DNA of 64,000 bases from Streptomyces pinistramenti. GTDB lineage: Bacteria > Actinomycetota > Actinomycetes > Streptomycetales > Streptomycetaceae. Below the pieces are notes generated by a model. That model saw nothing but the letters and a program-made list of their open reading frames with translations, searched no databases and was not told the DNA's origin. Where the stretch lies: NCBI RefSeq assembly GCF_020564935.1, contig NZ_JAJCXB010000003.1, positions 1 through 64,000 of the forward strand, in the 5' to 3' direction. Below, piece after piece: positions 32,498 through 42,354 of the stretch. The first letter of the stretch is position 1. Each line of letters opens with the position of its first letter. The position numbers and the translations under genes were made by a program.

Positions 32498-33421
32498 GTG
32501 AGTACCCTTGCGCACACCATGATGACCGCGGCTCGCCCCGCCGACTCCGGCCACGCAGGCCCGGGCGAGCTTGACCGCTACCCCTATGGCGCCGCCAACG
32601 CCGGCGTGGACCGCGCCGAGCGCGTCACGCCGGTATGGGACGGCGCCGAAGCAGACATGGCCCGTGCGGGCCGCCGCGCGGCGGGCAGCCGCGGCCGCGG
32701 ACTGCACGGCCAACTCGTCCAGCAGCTCGGTCAGATGATCGTCTCCGGCGATCTCGGTGCCGACCGCCCGCTCGTTCCCGAGGAGATCGGCCAGCGTTTC
32801 GAGGTCTCCCGCACCGTCGTCCGTGAATCGCTGCGCGTTCTCGAGGCAAAGGGCCTCGTCAGCGCCCGCCCGAATGTGGGCACCCGGGTACGCCCGGTCA
32901 GCGACTGGAATCTCCTCGACCCCGACATCATCGAGTGGCGGGCCTATGGTCCGCAGCGCGACGACCAGCGGCGCGAGCTCTGCGAGCTGCGCTGGACGAT
33001 CGAGCCGCTCGCCGCCCGTCTCGCCGCAGGACACGGCCGCGAGGACATCCAGCAGCGGCTCACCGACATGGTCGAGATCATGGGCCACTCCGCAGCCCAG
33101 GGCGACACCATGACCTTCGCCCGCGCCGACTCCGAGTTCCACGGCTTGCTGCTGCAGCTCGCGGGCAACCGGATGCTTGAGCACCTCTCGGGCATCGTCT
33201 CCTCCGCCCTGCACGTCTCCGGCGGCCCGTCGGGAGGCTGTGAGCGGCCCGTGGAGACGTCCGTGGGGCAGCACATGCGGATCGTCGACGCGATCGGCAG
33301 CGGGGACGCCACGGCGGCCGAGGGCGCCATGCGCCAGCTGCTCGCCGCTCACGGTGACGGCGCCGGGCAGGTCCCCGGTGCGCCCGTGGATCACGTCGTG
33401 CCCGCGCCCCGCGAGCACTGA
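32498..33421 (+). CDS. whiH: WhiH, GntR/FadR-type sporulation regulator
   Basis: I place the start at GTG 32498 (VSTLAHTMMTAARPAD) behind AAAGGA; 307 residues. A ~65-residue polar leader precedes a GntR winged helix (RGLHGQLVQQLGQMIVSG, then EEIGQRFEVSRTVVRESLRVLEAKG, shown by its blocks GQRFEVS and TVVRESLRVLE). The C-terminal FCD ligand-binding domain has RRELCELRWTIEPLAAR and DSEFHGLLLQLAGN with metal-binding His/Asp candidates. I recognise it as WhiH, which in S. coelicolor is needed for sporulation septation in aerial hyphae and lies next to hrdB. The same neighbour order here supports that call. Confidence 0.93.
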   Translation: MSTLAHTMMTAARPADSGHAGPGELDRYPYGAANAGVDRAERVTPVWDGAEADMARAGRRAAGSRGRGLHGQLVQQLGQMIVSGDLGADRPLVPEEIGQRFEVSRTVVRESLRVLEAKGLVSARPNVGTRVRPVSDWNLLDPDIIEWRAYGPQRDDQRRELCELRWTIEPLAARLAAGHGREDIQQRLTDMVEIMGHSAAQGDTMTFARADSEFHGLLLQLAGNRMLEHLSGIVSSALHVSGGPSGGCERPVETSVGQHMRIVDAIGSGDATAAEGAMRQLLAAHGDGAGQVPGAPVDHVVPAPREH

Positions 33422-33821
33422 GGGCCGTACCCACGGGCGTACGGACCGTAGGCACCTCGTCGGCCGGGTGTAGCGCGCCCCGACGGCTCGGGGCGCGACG
33501 TATGCGCGCGTCCCGCACATTCGCCGGATCCGGGCGGGATCCGGATCCGGCGATGTCGCTTGGGCAGGGTTGCATGTCATATGACTGGGAATGTGTCGTT
33601 ATGGGGTGTGACTCGGGCCACGCAGATTGGGCGTAACGCTCTTCCGGGAAGCGCGATGACTTAAGAGGTGATAGCCGAGGAGGGAATGCGAGCGGCGTTC
33701 GTGACGCTGTTCAACTCCCCGGTTGCCCTTGCGCCGTCGGTCCATCCCCACCGGCGGTCGTCGGCTCCGGTCCACACTGGACGGGGTCGGAAGCCGTTTC
33801 CATCGTTCCGAGAGGTTGTTC
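33422..33821. other. whiH-hrdB intergenic region, hrdB promoters expected
   Basis: 400 bp with no gene. In streptomycetes hrdB has several promoters including one for the thiol-stress sigma factor SigR. A GGAAT at 33683-33687 is followed by GTT only after 21 bases, so a canonical SigR promoter (18-19 bases) is not seen. A short inverted repeat GGATCCGG is present around 33525-33550. Confidence 0.5.
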
Positions 33822-35369
<1,548 letters not shown>

Positions 35370-35391
35370 CAGATCCGGCACGGACAGCTGC

Positions 35392-35426
35392 GAGCCCGGT
35401 CTTCCCTTCGCGGGAGGGCCGGGCTC
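35392..35426 (+). terminator. hrdB terminator
   Basis: GAGCCCGG (35392-35399) pairs with CCGGGCTC (35419-35426); inside, CTTCCC and GGGAGG pair around TTCGC. It lies 22 bp after the hrdB stop. Confidence 0.85.
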
Positions 35427-35503
35427 GCGGCTGCCCGGGTGCGGAACGCGGCCGTTTGGGTCACTCTTGGTGGGCGATCGATGCCTCAGAGTCAGGAGCT
35501 CGT

Positions 35504-36313
35504 ATGCGCCCGTTTCTCCGTGCCGTACCCGGAGCCCTCGCGCTGGTCCTTGCCATGCCGGTGACGGCGGCCGCTGACGGATCGGTGGTCGGCGGTCAGC
35601 CCGTACAGGTCACACAGAGCCCCTGGGTGGTGGCTCTGGCGTCCCAGGACCGCTTTGGCGGTGAACGCTCCGGGCAGTTCTGCGGCGGCGTGCTGGTCGG
35701 CCGCAGAACCGTCGTCACGGCGGCGCACTGCCTGAGCGAAGAAGTGCTGGGCGTGCCCTGGCGGAAGGTACGCGATCTGCGGGTCATCGTCGGCAGGGAG
35801 GATCTCGCCCGCGCCGGCGGACAGGAGCTGAAGGCGACGAGGGTCTGGATCAGTCCGCGGTACGACAGCTGGACGAACGAGAGCGACATGGCGGTGCTCA
35901 CCCTGGAGAAGCCGGTGACCAACCGGGCGATCCCGATAGCCGATGGCGACTCCGACGCCTATGAGGCGGGCACCGCTGCCGCCGTCTACGGGTGGGGCGA
36001 CACCACCGGGGAGGGTAGCTATGCGACGCGGTTGCGGTCTGCGCGGGTGAACGTGCTGCCGGACTCGGAGTGTGCGCGGGCGTACCCCGGGGGCGCCGAC
36101 GGCACGTACAAGGCCGCGTCGATGCTGTGCGCGGGTGAGCCGCAGGGCGGGCGGGATGCCTGCCAGGGCGACAGCGGGGGGCCGCTGGTCGTGCAGGGCC
36201 GCCTGGTGGGGCTGGTGTCCTGGGGGACCGGCTGTGGAAAGCGGGGCAATCCCGGGGTCTATACGCGCGCATCCGGACTGATCCCGGAAGTCGCCGCACA
36301 CGGTGCCGGCTGA
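35504..36313 (+). CDS. secreted trypsin-like serine protease (S1 family)
   Basis: The start is ATG 35504 with CAGGAG upstream; 269 residues. A signal peptide covers about 1-25 (RAVPGALALVLAMPVTAAA). Mature-chain start VVGGQPV resembles the activated trypsin IVGG end. Catalytic triad: H75 (TAAHC), D128 (ESDMAVL), S224 (GDSGGP). D218, six residues before the serine, predicts cleavage after Arg or Lys. Six cysteines fit the expected disulfides. The role is probably extracellular protein degradation. It lies between hrdB and a small zinc-ribbon-like gene with a bidirectional terminator at its end. Confidence 0.94.
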   Translation: MRPFLRAVPGALALVLAMPVTAAADGSVVGGQPVQVTQSPWVVALASQDRFGGERSGQFCGGVLVGRRTVVTAAHCLSEEVLGVPWRKVRDLRVIVGREDLARAGGQELKATRVWISPRYDSWTNESDMAVLTLEKPVTNRAIPIADGDSDAYEAGTAAAVYGWGDTTGEGSYATRLRSARVNVLPDSECARAYPGGADGTYKAASMLCAGEPQGGRDACQGDSGGPLVVQGRLVGLVSWGTGCGKRGNPGVYTRASGLIPEVAAHGAG

Positions 36314-36351
36314 GAGCCCGGAGCTGCCGCGCAGCGTGTGAGCGTACGAGT

Positions 36352-36390
36352 GCGGGCGGTCTCCCCGGTTGTGCCGGGGAAGCCGCCCGC
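36352..36390. terminator. bidirectional hairpin after the protease gene
   Basis: GCGGGCGG (36352-36359) pairs with CCGCCCGC (36383-36390); inside, CCCCGG and CCGGGG pair around TTGTG. It separates the convergent protease and small DUF7455-like genes. Confidence 0.8.
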
Positions 36391-36437
36391 AACACGGCAC
36401 TGGGCCGCTACTCGCTCGTCGTCGTGGATGCGATGTG

Positions 36438-36668
36438 TCAGCGGTCCTCTTCGGTCGCAGACGCCGGAGTGGCGGTCAGCCGCTCCGTCTCGTCCTGTAT
36501 TTCCGCGGCGATCTTCTTGAGTTCTGGCTCGAACTTGCGACCGTGGTGGGCGCAGAAGAGCAGTTCTCCGCCGGACATCAGGACGACGCGCAGGTATGCC
36601 TGGGCGCCGCAGCGGTCGCAGCGGTCAGCGGCCGTCAGCGGGCTCGCGGGTGTCAGAACAGTAGTCAC
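36438..36668 (-). CDS. small DUF7455-like protein with putative zinc ribbon
   Basis: The product is 76 residues. Two Cys pairs, CDRCG near the N-terminus and CAHHG in the middle, frame a GAQAYLRVVLMSGGELLFC strand region; this looks like a small zinc ribbon. The C-terminus is acidic and helical. I recognise it as a family conserved beside hrdB/parE in actinomycetes, without known function. The call rests on the conserved size and cysteine layout. It converges on the protease gene and is divergent from parE. Confidence 0.8.
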   Translation of the reverse strand: MTTVLTPASPLTAADRCDRCGAQAYLRVVLMSGGELLFCAHHGRKFEPELKKIAAEIQDETERLTATPASATEEDR

Positions 36669-37114
36669 GTCGCCTCTTCTCTAGCTCGACGAGCTGTCGT
36701 ACCAGGGTCAACATCCAACCAGGCCGAAAACGTTCCCGCTCGTGCCTATTCCTCGAAAAATTTCTCCGAGGAGGGCCGGGTGCTGCCGGGTGGCGGCGAA
36801 TGAGCCGTATTGCGTGGTGGTCTGATTCACGTTGGTTGCTGGGGTTTGTCCTCCCGGCTGGCTTGCCGGTCGTTGATGAGGACGTGCCCGGAGCCTAAAT
36901 GGTTCATGCCTCGAAGGGAACGTGATGTTCACGTCACCTCGGCCTCACCCCATCGAGGGATCGAACGAACGATCGAAATTCTACTAGCATGGGAGCGCTT
37001 ACGGGTGGCGTCGCATCGGCTCTACTGGGCCTCGGTACCCTCTGACCGGCGACACCGCCACCAACAGAGTCCGCGGAATGCGGACTGCCAGAAATTCAGC
37101 GAGGAGCGAACCGC
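36669..37114. other. divergent control region of the DUF7455-like gene and parE
   Basis: 446 bp with no credible gene. It must contain both promoters. The parE side includes a TACTAGCAT-like -10 candidate near 36981-36989. A purine-rich GAGGAG lies shortly before the parE start. Confidence 0.45.
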
Positions 37115-39235
37115 GTGACCGCCGAGATGTCCGTGCCGTCCACCGCAGTGCTGACCGGGGCAGACCGGGACGGTTCCAACTACACCGCGCGGCATCTGCT
37201 CGTCCTCGAGGGGCTGGAGGCCGTCCGTAAGCGCCCCGGCATGTACATCGGCTCGACGGACAGCCGTGGCCTGATGCACTGCCTGTGGGAAATCATCGAC
37301 AATTCCGTCGATGAGGCGCTGGGCGGCTACTGCGACCACATCGAGGTGATCCTCCACGACGACGGTTCGGTGGAGGTCCGTGACAACGGCCGCGGCATCC
37401 CTGTCGACGTCGAGCCCAAGACCGGGCTCAGCGGCGTCGAGGTCGTGATGACCAAACTGCATGCGGGCGGCAAGTTCGGCGGCGGCTCCTATGCCGCGTC
37501 GGGCGGCCTGCACGGCGTCGGCGCATCGGTCGTCAACGCCCTCTCCGCGCGCCTTGACGTCGAGGTGGACCGCAACAGCAAGACCCACTCGATCAGCTTC
37601 CGCCGAGGCGTCCCCGGGATCTTCACCGAATCCGGCCCGGACGCCCCGTTCGATCCGGGCAACGGCCTGCTCAAGGGCAAGCGGGTCGCCAAGGCGAAGA
37701 CCGGCACCCGGGTGCGCTACTGGGCGGACCGCCAGATCTTCCTCAAGGACGCCAAGCTCTCCCTGGAGACGCTGTACGCGCGGGCCCGCCAGACGGCCTT
37801 CCTGGTGCCCGGCCTGACCCTCGTCGTCCGCGACGAACGCGGCATCGAGGGCGCAGGCAAGACGGAAGAGACCTTCCGCTACGACGGTGGCATCAGCGAA
37901 TTCTGCAAGTACCTCGCGCAGGACAAGGCCGTGTGCGACGTGCTGCGGCTGACCGGCCAGGGCACGTTCAAGGAGACCGTGCCGGTACTCGACGACCGCG
38001 GTCACATGACACCGACCGAGGTCACCCGGGAACTGGGTGTCGACATCGCGCTGCGCTGGGGGACCGGCTATGACGCGACGGTCAGGTCCTTCGTCAACAT
38101 CATCGCGACACCCAAGGGCGGCACGCATGTCTCCGGCTTCGAGCGGTCGATCGCCAAGACCGTCAATGAAGCGCTCCGGTCCAGCAAGCTTCTGAGGGTC
38201 GCCGAGGACGACGTCGTCAAGGATGACGCCATGGAGGGCCTCACCGCTGTGGTGACCGTGCGGCTGGCCGAGCCGCAGTTCGAGGGGCAGACCAAGGAGG
38301 TGCTCGGCACCTCTGCCGCGTCCCGGATCGTCGCCCAGGTGGTCAGCAAGGAACTGAAGGCATTCCTGACGTCCACCAAGCGGGATGCGAAGCAGCAGGC
38401 GCGGGCAGTCCTGGAGAAGGTCGTGGCCGCGGCCCGTACGCGCATCGCGGCCCGCCAGCACAAGGAGGCGCAGCGCCGGAAGACGGCGCTGGAGTCCTCC
38501 TCGCTGCCGGCCAAGCTCGCCGACTGCCGCAGCGACGACGTCGACCGCAGTGAACTGTTCATCGTCGAGGGCGACTCGGCGCTCGGTACGGCGAAACTGG
38601 CGCGGAATTCGGAGTTCCAGGCGCTGCTGCCGATTCGTGGCAAGATCCTGAATGTCCAGAAGTCATCGATTTCGGACATGCTGAAGAACGCTGAATGCGG
38701 GTCCATCATCCAGGTCATAGGGGCTGGATCCGGCCGTACTTTCGACATCGACACCGCCCGTTACGGCAAGGTCATCTTCCTTGCCGACGCAGACGTCGAC
38801 GGCGCCCACATCCGCTGCCTGCTGCTGACGCTGTTCCAGCGCTACATGCGGCCGATGGTCGAACAGGGCCGGGTCTTCTCCGCTGTTCCGCCGCTGCATC
38901 GCGTCGAACGGATCAATCCCAAAAAGGGCCAGGACAAGTACATTTACACGTACTCCGACAACGAACTGCGCCAGACGCTGCTCGAACTCCAGCGTAAGAA
39001 CATCCGCTACAAGGACAGCATCCAGCGGTACAAGGGCTTGGGCGAGATGGACGCCGACCAGCTCGCCGAGACCACCATGGACCCGCGGCACCGCACCCTG
39101 CGGCGGATCAACATCAGCGATCTCGAAGCGGCGGAGAAGGCGTTCGACCTCCTGATGGGCAACGAAGTCGCGCCCCGCAAGGAATTCATCACCAACTCCG
39201 CGTCCACGCTGGACCGGTCGCGCATCGACACCTGA
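37115..39235 (+). CDS. parE: DNA topoisomerase IV subunit B (ParE)
   Basis: The start is GTG 37115 with GAGGAGCG upstream; 706 residues. The GHKL ATPase domain has EIIDNSVDEA (catalytic Glu and Asn), DNGRGIPVD and GGLHGVGASVVNALS; a transducer domain follows; the TOPRIM domain has EGDSALG and the acidic DADVDGAHIRCL. Together with ParC this enzyme decatenates daughter chromosomes. In actinobacterial nomenclature it has also been called the second GyrB. The partner parC lies 11 kb downstream on the opposite strand, not in an operon with it. Confidence 0.96.
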   Translation: MTAEMSVPSTAVLTGADRDGSNYTARHLLVLEGLEAVRKRPGMYIGSTDSRGLMHCLWEIIDNSVDEALGGYCDHIEVILHDDGSVEVRDNGRGIPVDVEPKTGLSGVEVVMTKLHAGGKFGGGSYAASGGLHGVGASVVNALSARLDVEVDRNSKTHSISFRRGVPGIFTESGPDAPFDPGNGLLKGKRVAKAKTGTRVRYWADRQIFLKDAKLSLETLYARARQTAFLVPGLTLVVRDERGIEGAGKTEETFRYDGGISEFCKYLAQDKAVCDVLRLTGQGTFKETVPVLDDRGHMTPTEVTRELGVDIALRWGTGYDATVRSFVNIIATPKGGTHVSGFERSIAKTVNEALRSSKLLRVAEDDVVKDDAMEGLTAVVTVRLAEPQFEGQTKEVLGTSAASRIVAQVVSKELKAFLTSTKRDAKQQARAVLEKVVAAARTRIAARQHKEAQRRKTALESSSLPAKLADCRSDDVDRSELFIVEGDSALGTAKLARNSEFQALLPIRGKILNVQKSSISDMLKNAECGSIIQVIGAGSGRTFDIDTARYGKVIFLADADVDGAHIRCLLLTLFQRYMRPMVEQGRVFSAVPPLHRVERINPKKGQDKYIYTYSDNELRQTLLELQRKNIRYKDSIQRYKGLGEMDADQLAETTMDPRHRTLRRINISDLEAAEKAFDLLMGNEVAPRKEFITNSASTLDRSRIDT

Positions 39236-39252
39236 GCCGTCACCGGCCGCCC

Positions 39253-39294
39253 CGGAGGGCGTTTCTCCACCCGCGGGTGGAGAAACGCCCTCCG
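39253..39294 (+). terminator. parE terminator, 42-bp perfect palindrome
   Basis: Bases 39253-39273 are the exact reverse complement of 39274-39294 with no spacer, followed by CGTTTT. As RNA it folds into a very stable hairpin closing on a CCGCGG tip. Confidence 0.9.
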
Positions 39295-39394
39295 CGTTTT
39301 CCACCTCCTCCCCACCCTGGCTCCGATCCACCGGAAGGGCTCGCTCCGTAGCGTCGGAGACGTCGTATTTCGTCGTCCCACGGAGGCTCAGGCC

Positions 39395-39880
39395 ATGAGC
39401 GGCTTGCTCAACATCGTTGTGATCGTCGCGGTGGTCGCGATCGTCCTCGTCCGCCAGTTCCAGGCGCAGCGGGTGTCCGACAGCAAGAAGTGGTGGCTGA
39501 TTCCCGTCGTCCTCACCGTGCTGGCGCTGCGCGAGCCCGGCCTCCTGGACCCCGCACATCAAGCCGCCTCCGTCGTGCTGCTCGTCGTCGGCCTCCTCAT
39601 CGGCCTGGCCGGCGGAGCGGCCTGGGCCTGGACAACCAAGATGTGGACCGACGAGGACGGCGCCGTCTGGACGAAGGGCGGCCGGGCGACGGTGTTCGTC
39701 TGGCTCGCCGGACTGGCCGTACGCCTCGGCGTGGTCGGCGTCGGCGTGCTCATGGGCGTCCACCAGGGCACGCCCGCCACGATGCTGTCCGTCGCCGCCA
39801 TGCTGCTGACCCGCAGTGGAATCACGGTCTGGAAGGCTCGGTCCGCACTGCCCACGTACCGTGTTCCTGTTGGTGGCTGA
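39395..39880 (+). CDS. DUF1453 (CcdC-like) membrane protein
   Basis: The start is ATG 39395, 161 residues. Four or five membrane segments are seen: residues ~3-19, 34-46, 57-78, 98-121 and a shorter one near 128-145. The layout and the WWLIPVVLTVLAL segment fit the DUF1453 family. It lies 31 bp before a two-component kinase gene and is probably the first gene of that operon; membrane partner proteins of this kind often accompany such kinases. No catalytic residues are apparent. Confidence 0.82.
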   Translation: MSGLLNIVVIVAVVAIVLVRQFQAQRVSDSKKWWLIPVVLTVLALREPGLLDPAHQAASVVLLVVGLLIGLAGGAAWAWTTKMWTDEDGAVWTKGGRATVFVWLAGLAVRLGVVGVGVLMGVHQGTPATMLSVAAMLLTRSGITVWKARSALPTYRVPVGG

Positions 39881-39911
39881 GAAACGTCGCCACCCACCGG
39901 AAGGACCGTGT

Positions 39912-41078
39912 GTGCCGTTGAACTCCTGGACGAGCTGGCCCCTGCGGGAGTCGCTCTCCCGTGAGGGCGTGACCGATGCCCGCAGGTGGATCGGCCGGAT
40001 CATCCGCGTCGTCCTGCTCGCCGTCCTCCTGTGGGTGACCATGGTGCGGTCGGAGTTCCACGTCCGGGGCATGGTCATCGGCGTCGCCGGGATCGTGCTG
40101 GGTGTACTGGCGTTCCGCGGCTTCTACCGGCTGACCCTGCGCCGGCAGTTGTGGCCCTCCCTCGGGCTGCTGCTGGCCATGGAACTCGGCGCACTCGTCC
40201 TCCACGCCGCAGGGGCGTCGCTGCCCGCGCTGGTCCTGTGGTGTGGCTGCGCGGTCACCGCGATGGAACGGCTGCCACTCGGCGCTGCCGTCATATGCTT
40301 CGCCACCGCGCTCGGCGCCTACGCCGCCGTCAACAACGACAGCTGGCTCACCACCATCACGACGACGGTGGGACTCGCCCTCGCCGGCTACGTGATGCGA
40401 CTGGACTCGGAGGCGCGCGGCAACGCTCACCGGCTGCTTGCGCAGGAACGCGCCGCGCGCAAAGCCGAGGCCGAGACGGCGGCGCTCGCCGAACGCGGCC
40501 GCATCGCGCGCGAGATCCACGACGTCCTCGCCCACAGCCTGAGCGCACAACTGGTCCACCTGGAGGCGGCGAGGCTCCTCATCCACCGCAGCACCGATCT
40601 GGAGGCGGACCGCGACCAGATCCTCGAACGGGTGGTGGCGTGCCGGGGGATGGCCCGTGAGGGCTTGGACGGCACCCGTGAAGCGCTGTCGGCGCTCCGC
40701 GGGGAGATGGCCCCGGCCGAGGACTTCCTGCGCGGTTTGACGACCGCTGAGGGCGCGCAGCTGGCCGTGGCGGGGGAGCGCCGCACGCTGTCACCGGAAG
40801 CCGGGCTCGCGGTTCGCCGGGTCGCCCAGGAGGCGCTGACGAACGTACGCAAACACGCCCCGGGTGCCCGGGTGAACGTCCTCCTGGAGTATGCGGAAAG
40901 CAGCGTCGTCCTGGAGGTGCGGAACTCGGGAGGGCGCGTCAAGCCCGGAGAACTGGCCAACAGTGGGTCCGGGTACGGTCTCCTGGGGATGCGGGAGCGC
41001 GCCGAACTTCTCGGTGGAACGCTGGAATCCGGCCCCGGCAAGGAGGGTTTCGTGGTGCGGTTGCAGGTGCCCGCATGA
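39912..41078 (+). CDS. two-component sensor histidine kinase (HisKA_3/NarX type)
   Basis: The start is GTG 39912 (VPLNSWTSWPL) with GGAAGGA upstream; 388 residues. About five membrane segments span residues 30-163 with short loops, so the sensed signal is probably in or near the membrane. The dimerization box REIHDVLAHSLSAQ has phospho-acceptor H203. The HATPase part has an N box QEALTNVRKHAPG and a G box GSGYGLLGMRERAELLGG. It should phosphorylate the NarL-type regulator whose gene overlaps it by 4 bp. Confidence 0.93.
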   Translation: MPLNSWTSWPLRESLSREGVTDARRWIGRIIRVVLLAVLLWVTMVRSEFHVRGMVIGVAGIVLGVLAFRGFYRLTLRRQLWPSLGLLLAMELGALVLHAAGASLPALVLWCGCAVTAMERLPLGAAVICFATALGAYAAVNNDSWLTTITTTVGLALAGYVMRLDSEARGNAHRLLAQERAARKAEAETAALAERGRIAREIHDVLAHSLSAQLVHLEAARLLIHRSTDLEADRDQILERVVACRGMAREGLDGTREALSALRGEMAPAEDFLRGLTTAEGAQLAVAGERRTLSPEAGLAVRRVAQEALTNVRKHAPGARVNVLLEYAESSVVLEVRNSGGRVKPGELANSGSGYGLLGMRERAELLGGTLESGPGKEGFVVRLQVPA

Positions 41079-41749
41079 CGGCGCGGCCGGTGGCGCGCGT
41101 GGTGGTCGCGGACGATCAGACCGTGGTGCGCGAGGGAATCGTGATGTTGCTGGGACTGCTGCCGGGTGTCGAAGTCGTGGGATCCGCCCCGGACGGCGAG
41201 GAAGCCGTCCGCATGGTCGCCGAACTCGCCCCGGACGTCGTCCTGATGGACCTGCGGATGCCCCGCTGCGACGGCGTCGAAGCCACCCGCCGCATCCGGG
41301 CGGACCACCCGGGCACGCAGGTGGTGGTGCTCACCACGTACGCCGACGACGACTCGCTCTTCCCCGCGCTGCAGGCCGGAGCCCGCGGATACCTCACCAA
41401 AGACGCGGACGGCGACGAAATCGTCCGGGCCATCGACGATGTGCTGTCCGGGGAAGCCGGCCTGTCGCCCAAGATCCAACGACGACTGCTGGAGCGCTTC
41501 GCGGAACCCGTACGTGACCTGCCGCAACCTGCGGACGAACCGCCCGACGGCCTGACCGCACGCGAGGTCGAAGTGCTGCGGCTCGTTGCCGAGGGGCAGT
41601 CGAACCCGGAGATCGCGCGCACCTTGCACGTCTCCACTGCCACGGTGAAGACCCACATCAACAACCTCTTCGGCAAAGCGGGGCTGAGGGACCGCGCACA
41701 AGCGATCCACTACGCGTACCGTCACGGCCTCGCGCAGCCACCCAGGTAA
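41075..41749 (+). CDS. NarL/FixJ-family response regulator
   Basis: The ATG at 41075 overlaps the kinase stop (ATGA), a sign of coupled translation. The product has 224 residues. Receiver domain: D13-D14 acidic pocket, D59 phosphorylation site (VLMDLRMP) and K109-type switch in YLTKDADG. The C-terminal LuxR-type helix-turn-helix is LTAREVEVLRLVAEGQSNPEI...STATVKTHINNLF. It is the output partner of the kinase. Targets are unknown; the nearest candidates are its own operon and the downstream transporter genes. Confidence 0.95.
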   Translation: MTARPVARVVVADDQTVVREGIVMLLGLLPGVEVVGSAPDGEEAVRMVAELAPDVVLMDLRMPRCDGVEATRRIRADHPGTQVVVLTTYADDDSLFPALQAGARGYLTKDADGDEIVRAIDDVLSGEAGLSPKIQRRLLERFAEPVRDLPQPADEPPDGLTAREVEVLRLVAEGQSNPEIARTLHVSTATVKTHINNLFGKAGLRDRAQAIHYAYRHGLAQPPR

Positions 41750-41776
41750 ACCATCACCTGATGGGGTGAAGGATAC

Positions 41777-41804
41777 GGAAGGAAGAGTCCAGGAACTTCC
41801 TTTC
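41777..41804 (+). terminator. possible terminator after the response regulator
   Basis: GGAAGGAAG (41777-41785) pairs fully with CTTCCTTTC (41796-41804), counting one G-U wobble, around a 10-base loop, and is followed by TGTCC. The stem is A/G-rich, so the strength is uncertain. Confidence 0.4.
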
Positions 41805-41856
41805 TGTCCATCCTTGACGCACACGGTCAACATGCCCGTGCGACAAGGAGTGTTCG

Positions 41857-42354
41857 GTGGACAAGCACGACGGCCGCACGGCCGCAGAGCCAGAGGTCGG
41901 ACCGCTCGACGACCCCTGGAGCGACGCACTCGCCCTTAGGTGGGACGAGTTGGACTACCCGACGGACTACGGATACGAAACACATGCCGCGTCGGCAGCT
42001 GCACCGGTGCCGAAACCGAGGTCAGCGGAGCACGACGAGGTGTACCTCGCCGTGCAGCGCAGCGCCGCCTTCCAAGAAGTGCGCCGCCGCTACCGGGGCT
42101 TCGTCATCCCGGCCACAGTCCTCTTCCTGGTCTGGTATCTCGCCTACGTCATCGCCGCGACGGCCGCACCGCACCTCATGGCCCTCCACGTCATCGGAGC
42201 CGTCAACGTCGCGATGCTGGCCGGCCTCGGCCAGTTCATCACCACGTTCTTCCTCACCTGGGCCTACGCGCGCCACGCCCGCCTCCGCCGGGACAATGCC
42301 GCGCTGGACATTCGCTGGGAGACCCAGGAGCTGACGGGAGGAAACCTCCGTTGA
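41857..42354 (+). CDS. DUF485 membrane protein, partner of the downstream symporter
   Basis: The start is GTG 41857 with AAGGAGTG upstream; 165 residues. The N-terminal ~60 residues are polar, then two membrane segments (FVIPATVLFLVWYLAYVIAA and VNVAMLAGLGQFITTFFLTW) form the DUF485 domain. DUF485 genes are typically coupled to acetate or related sodium/solute symporters. Its stop overlaps the symporter start by four bases, so the two are cotranslated. The role is probably assembly or regulation of the transporter. Confidence 0.9.
   Translation: MDKHDGRTAAEPEVGPLDDPWSDALALRWDELDYPTDYGYETHAASAAAPVPKPRSAEHDEVYLAVQRSAAFQEVRRRYRGFVIPATVLFLVWYLAYVIAATAAPHLMALHVIGAVNVAMLAGLGQFITTFFLTWAYARHARLRRDNAALDIRWETQELTGGNLR

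Noticed and set aside
33683..33711. SigR-type promoter before hrdB (GGAAT then GTT)
   Set aside because: The spacer is 21 bases; SigR promoters use 18-19, so it is not listed as a site.
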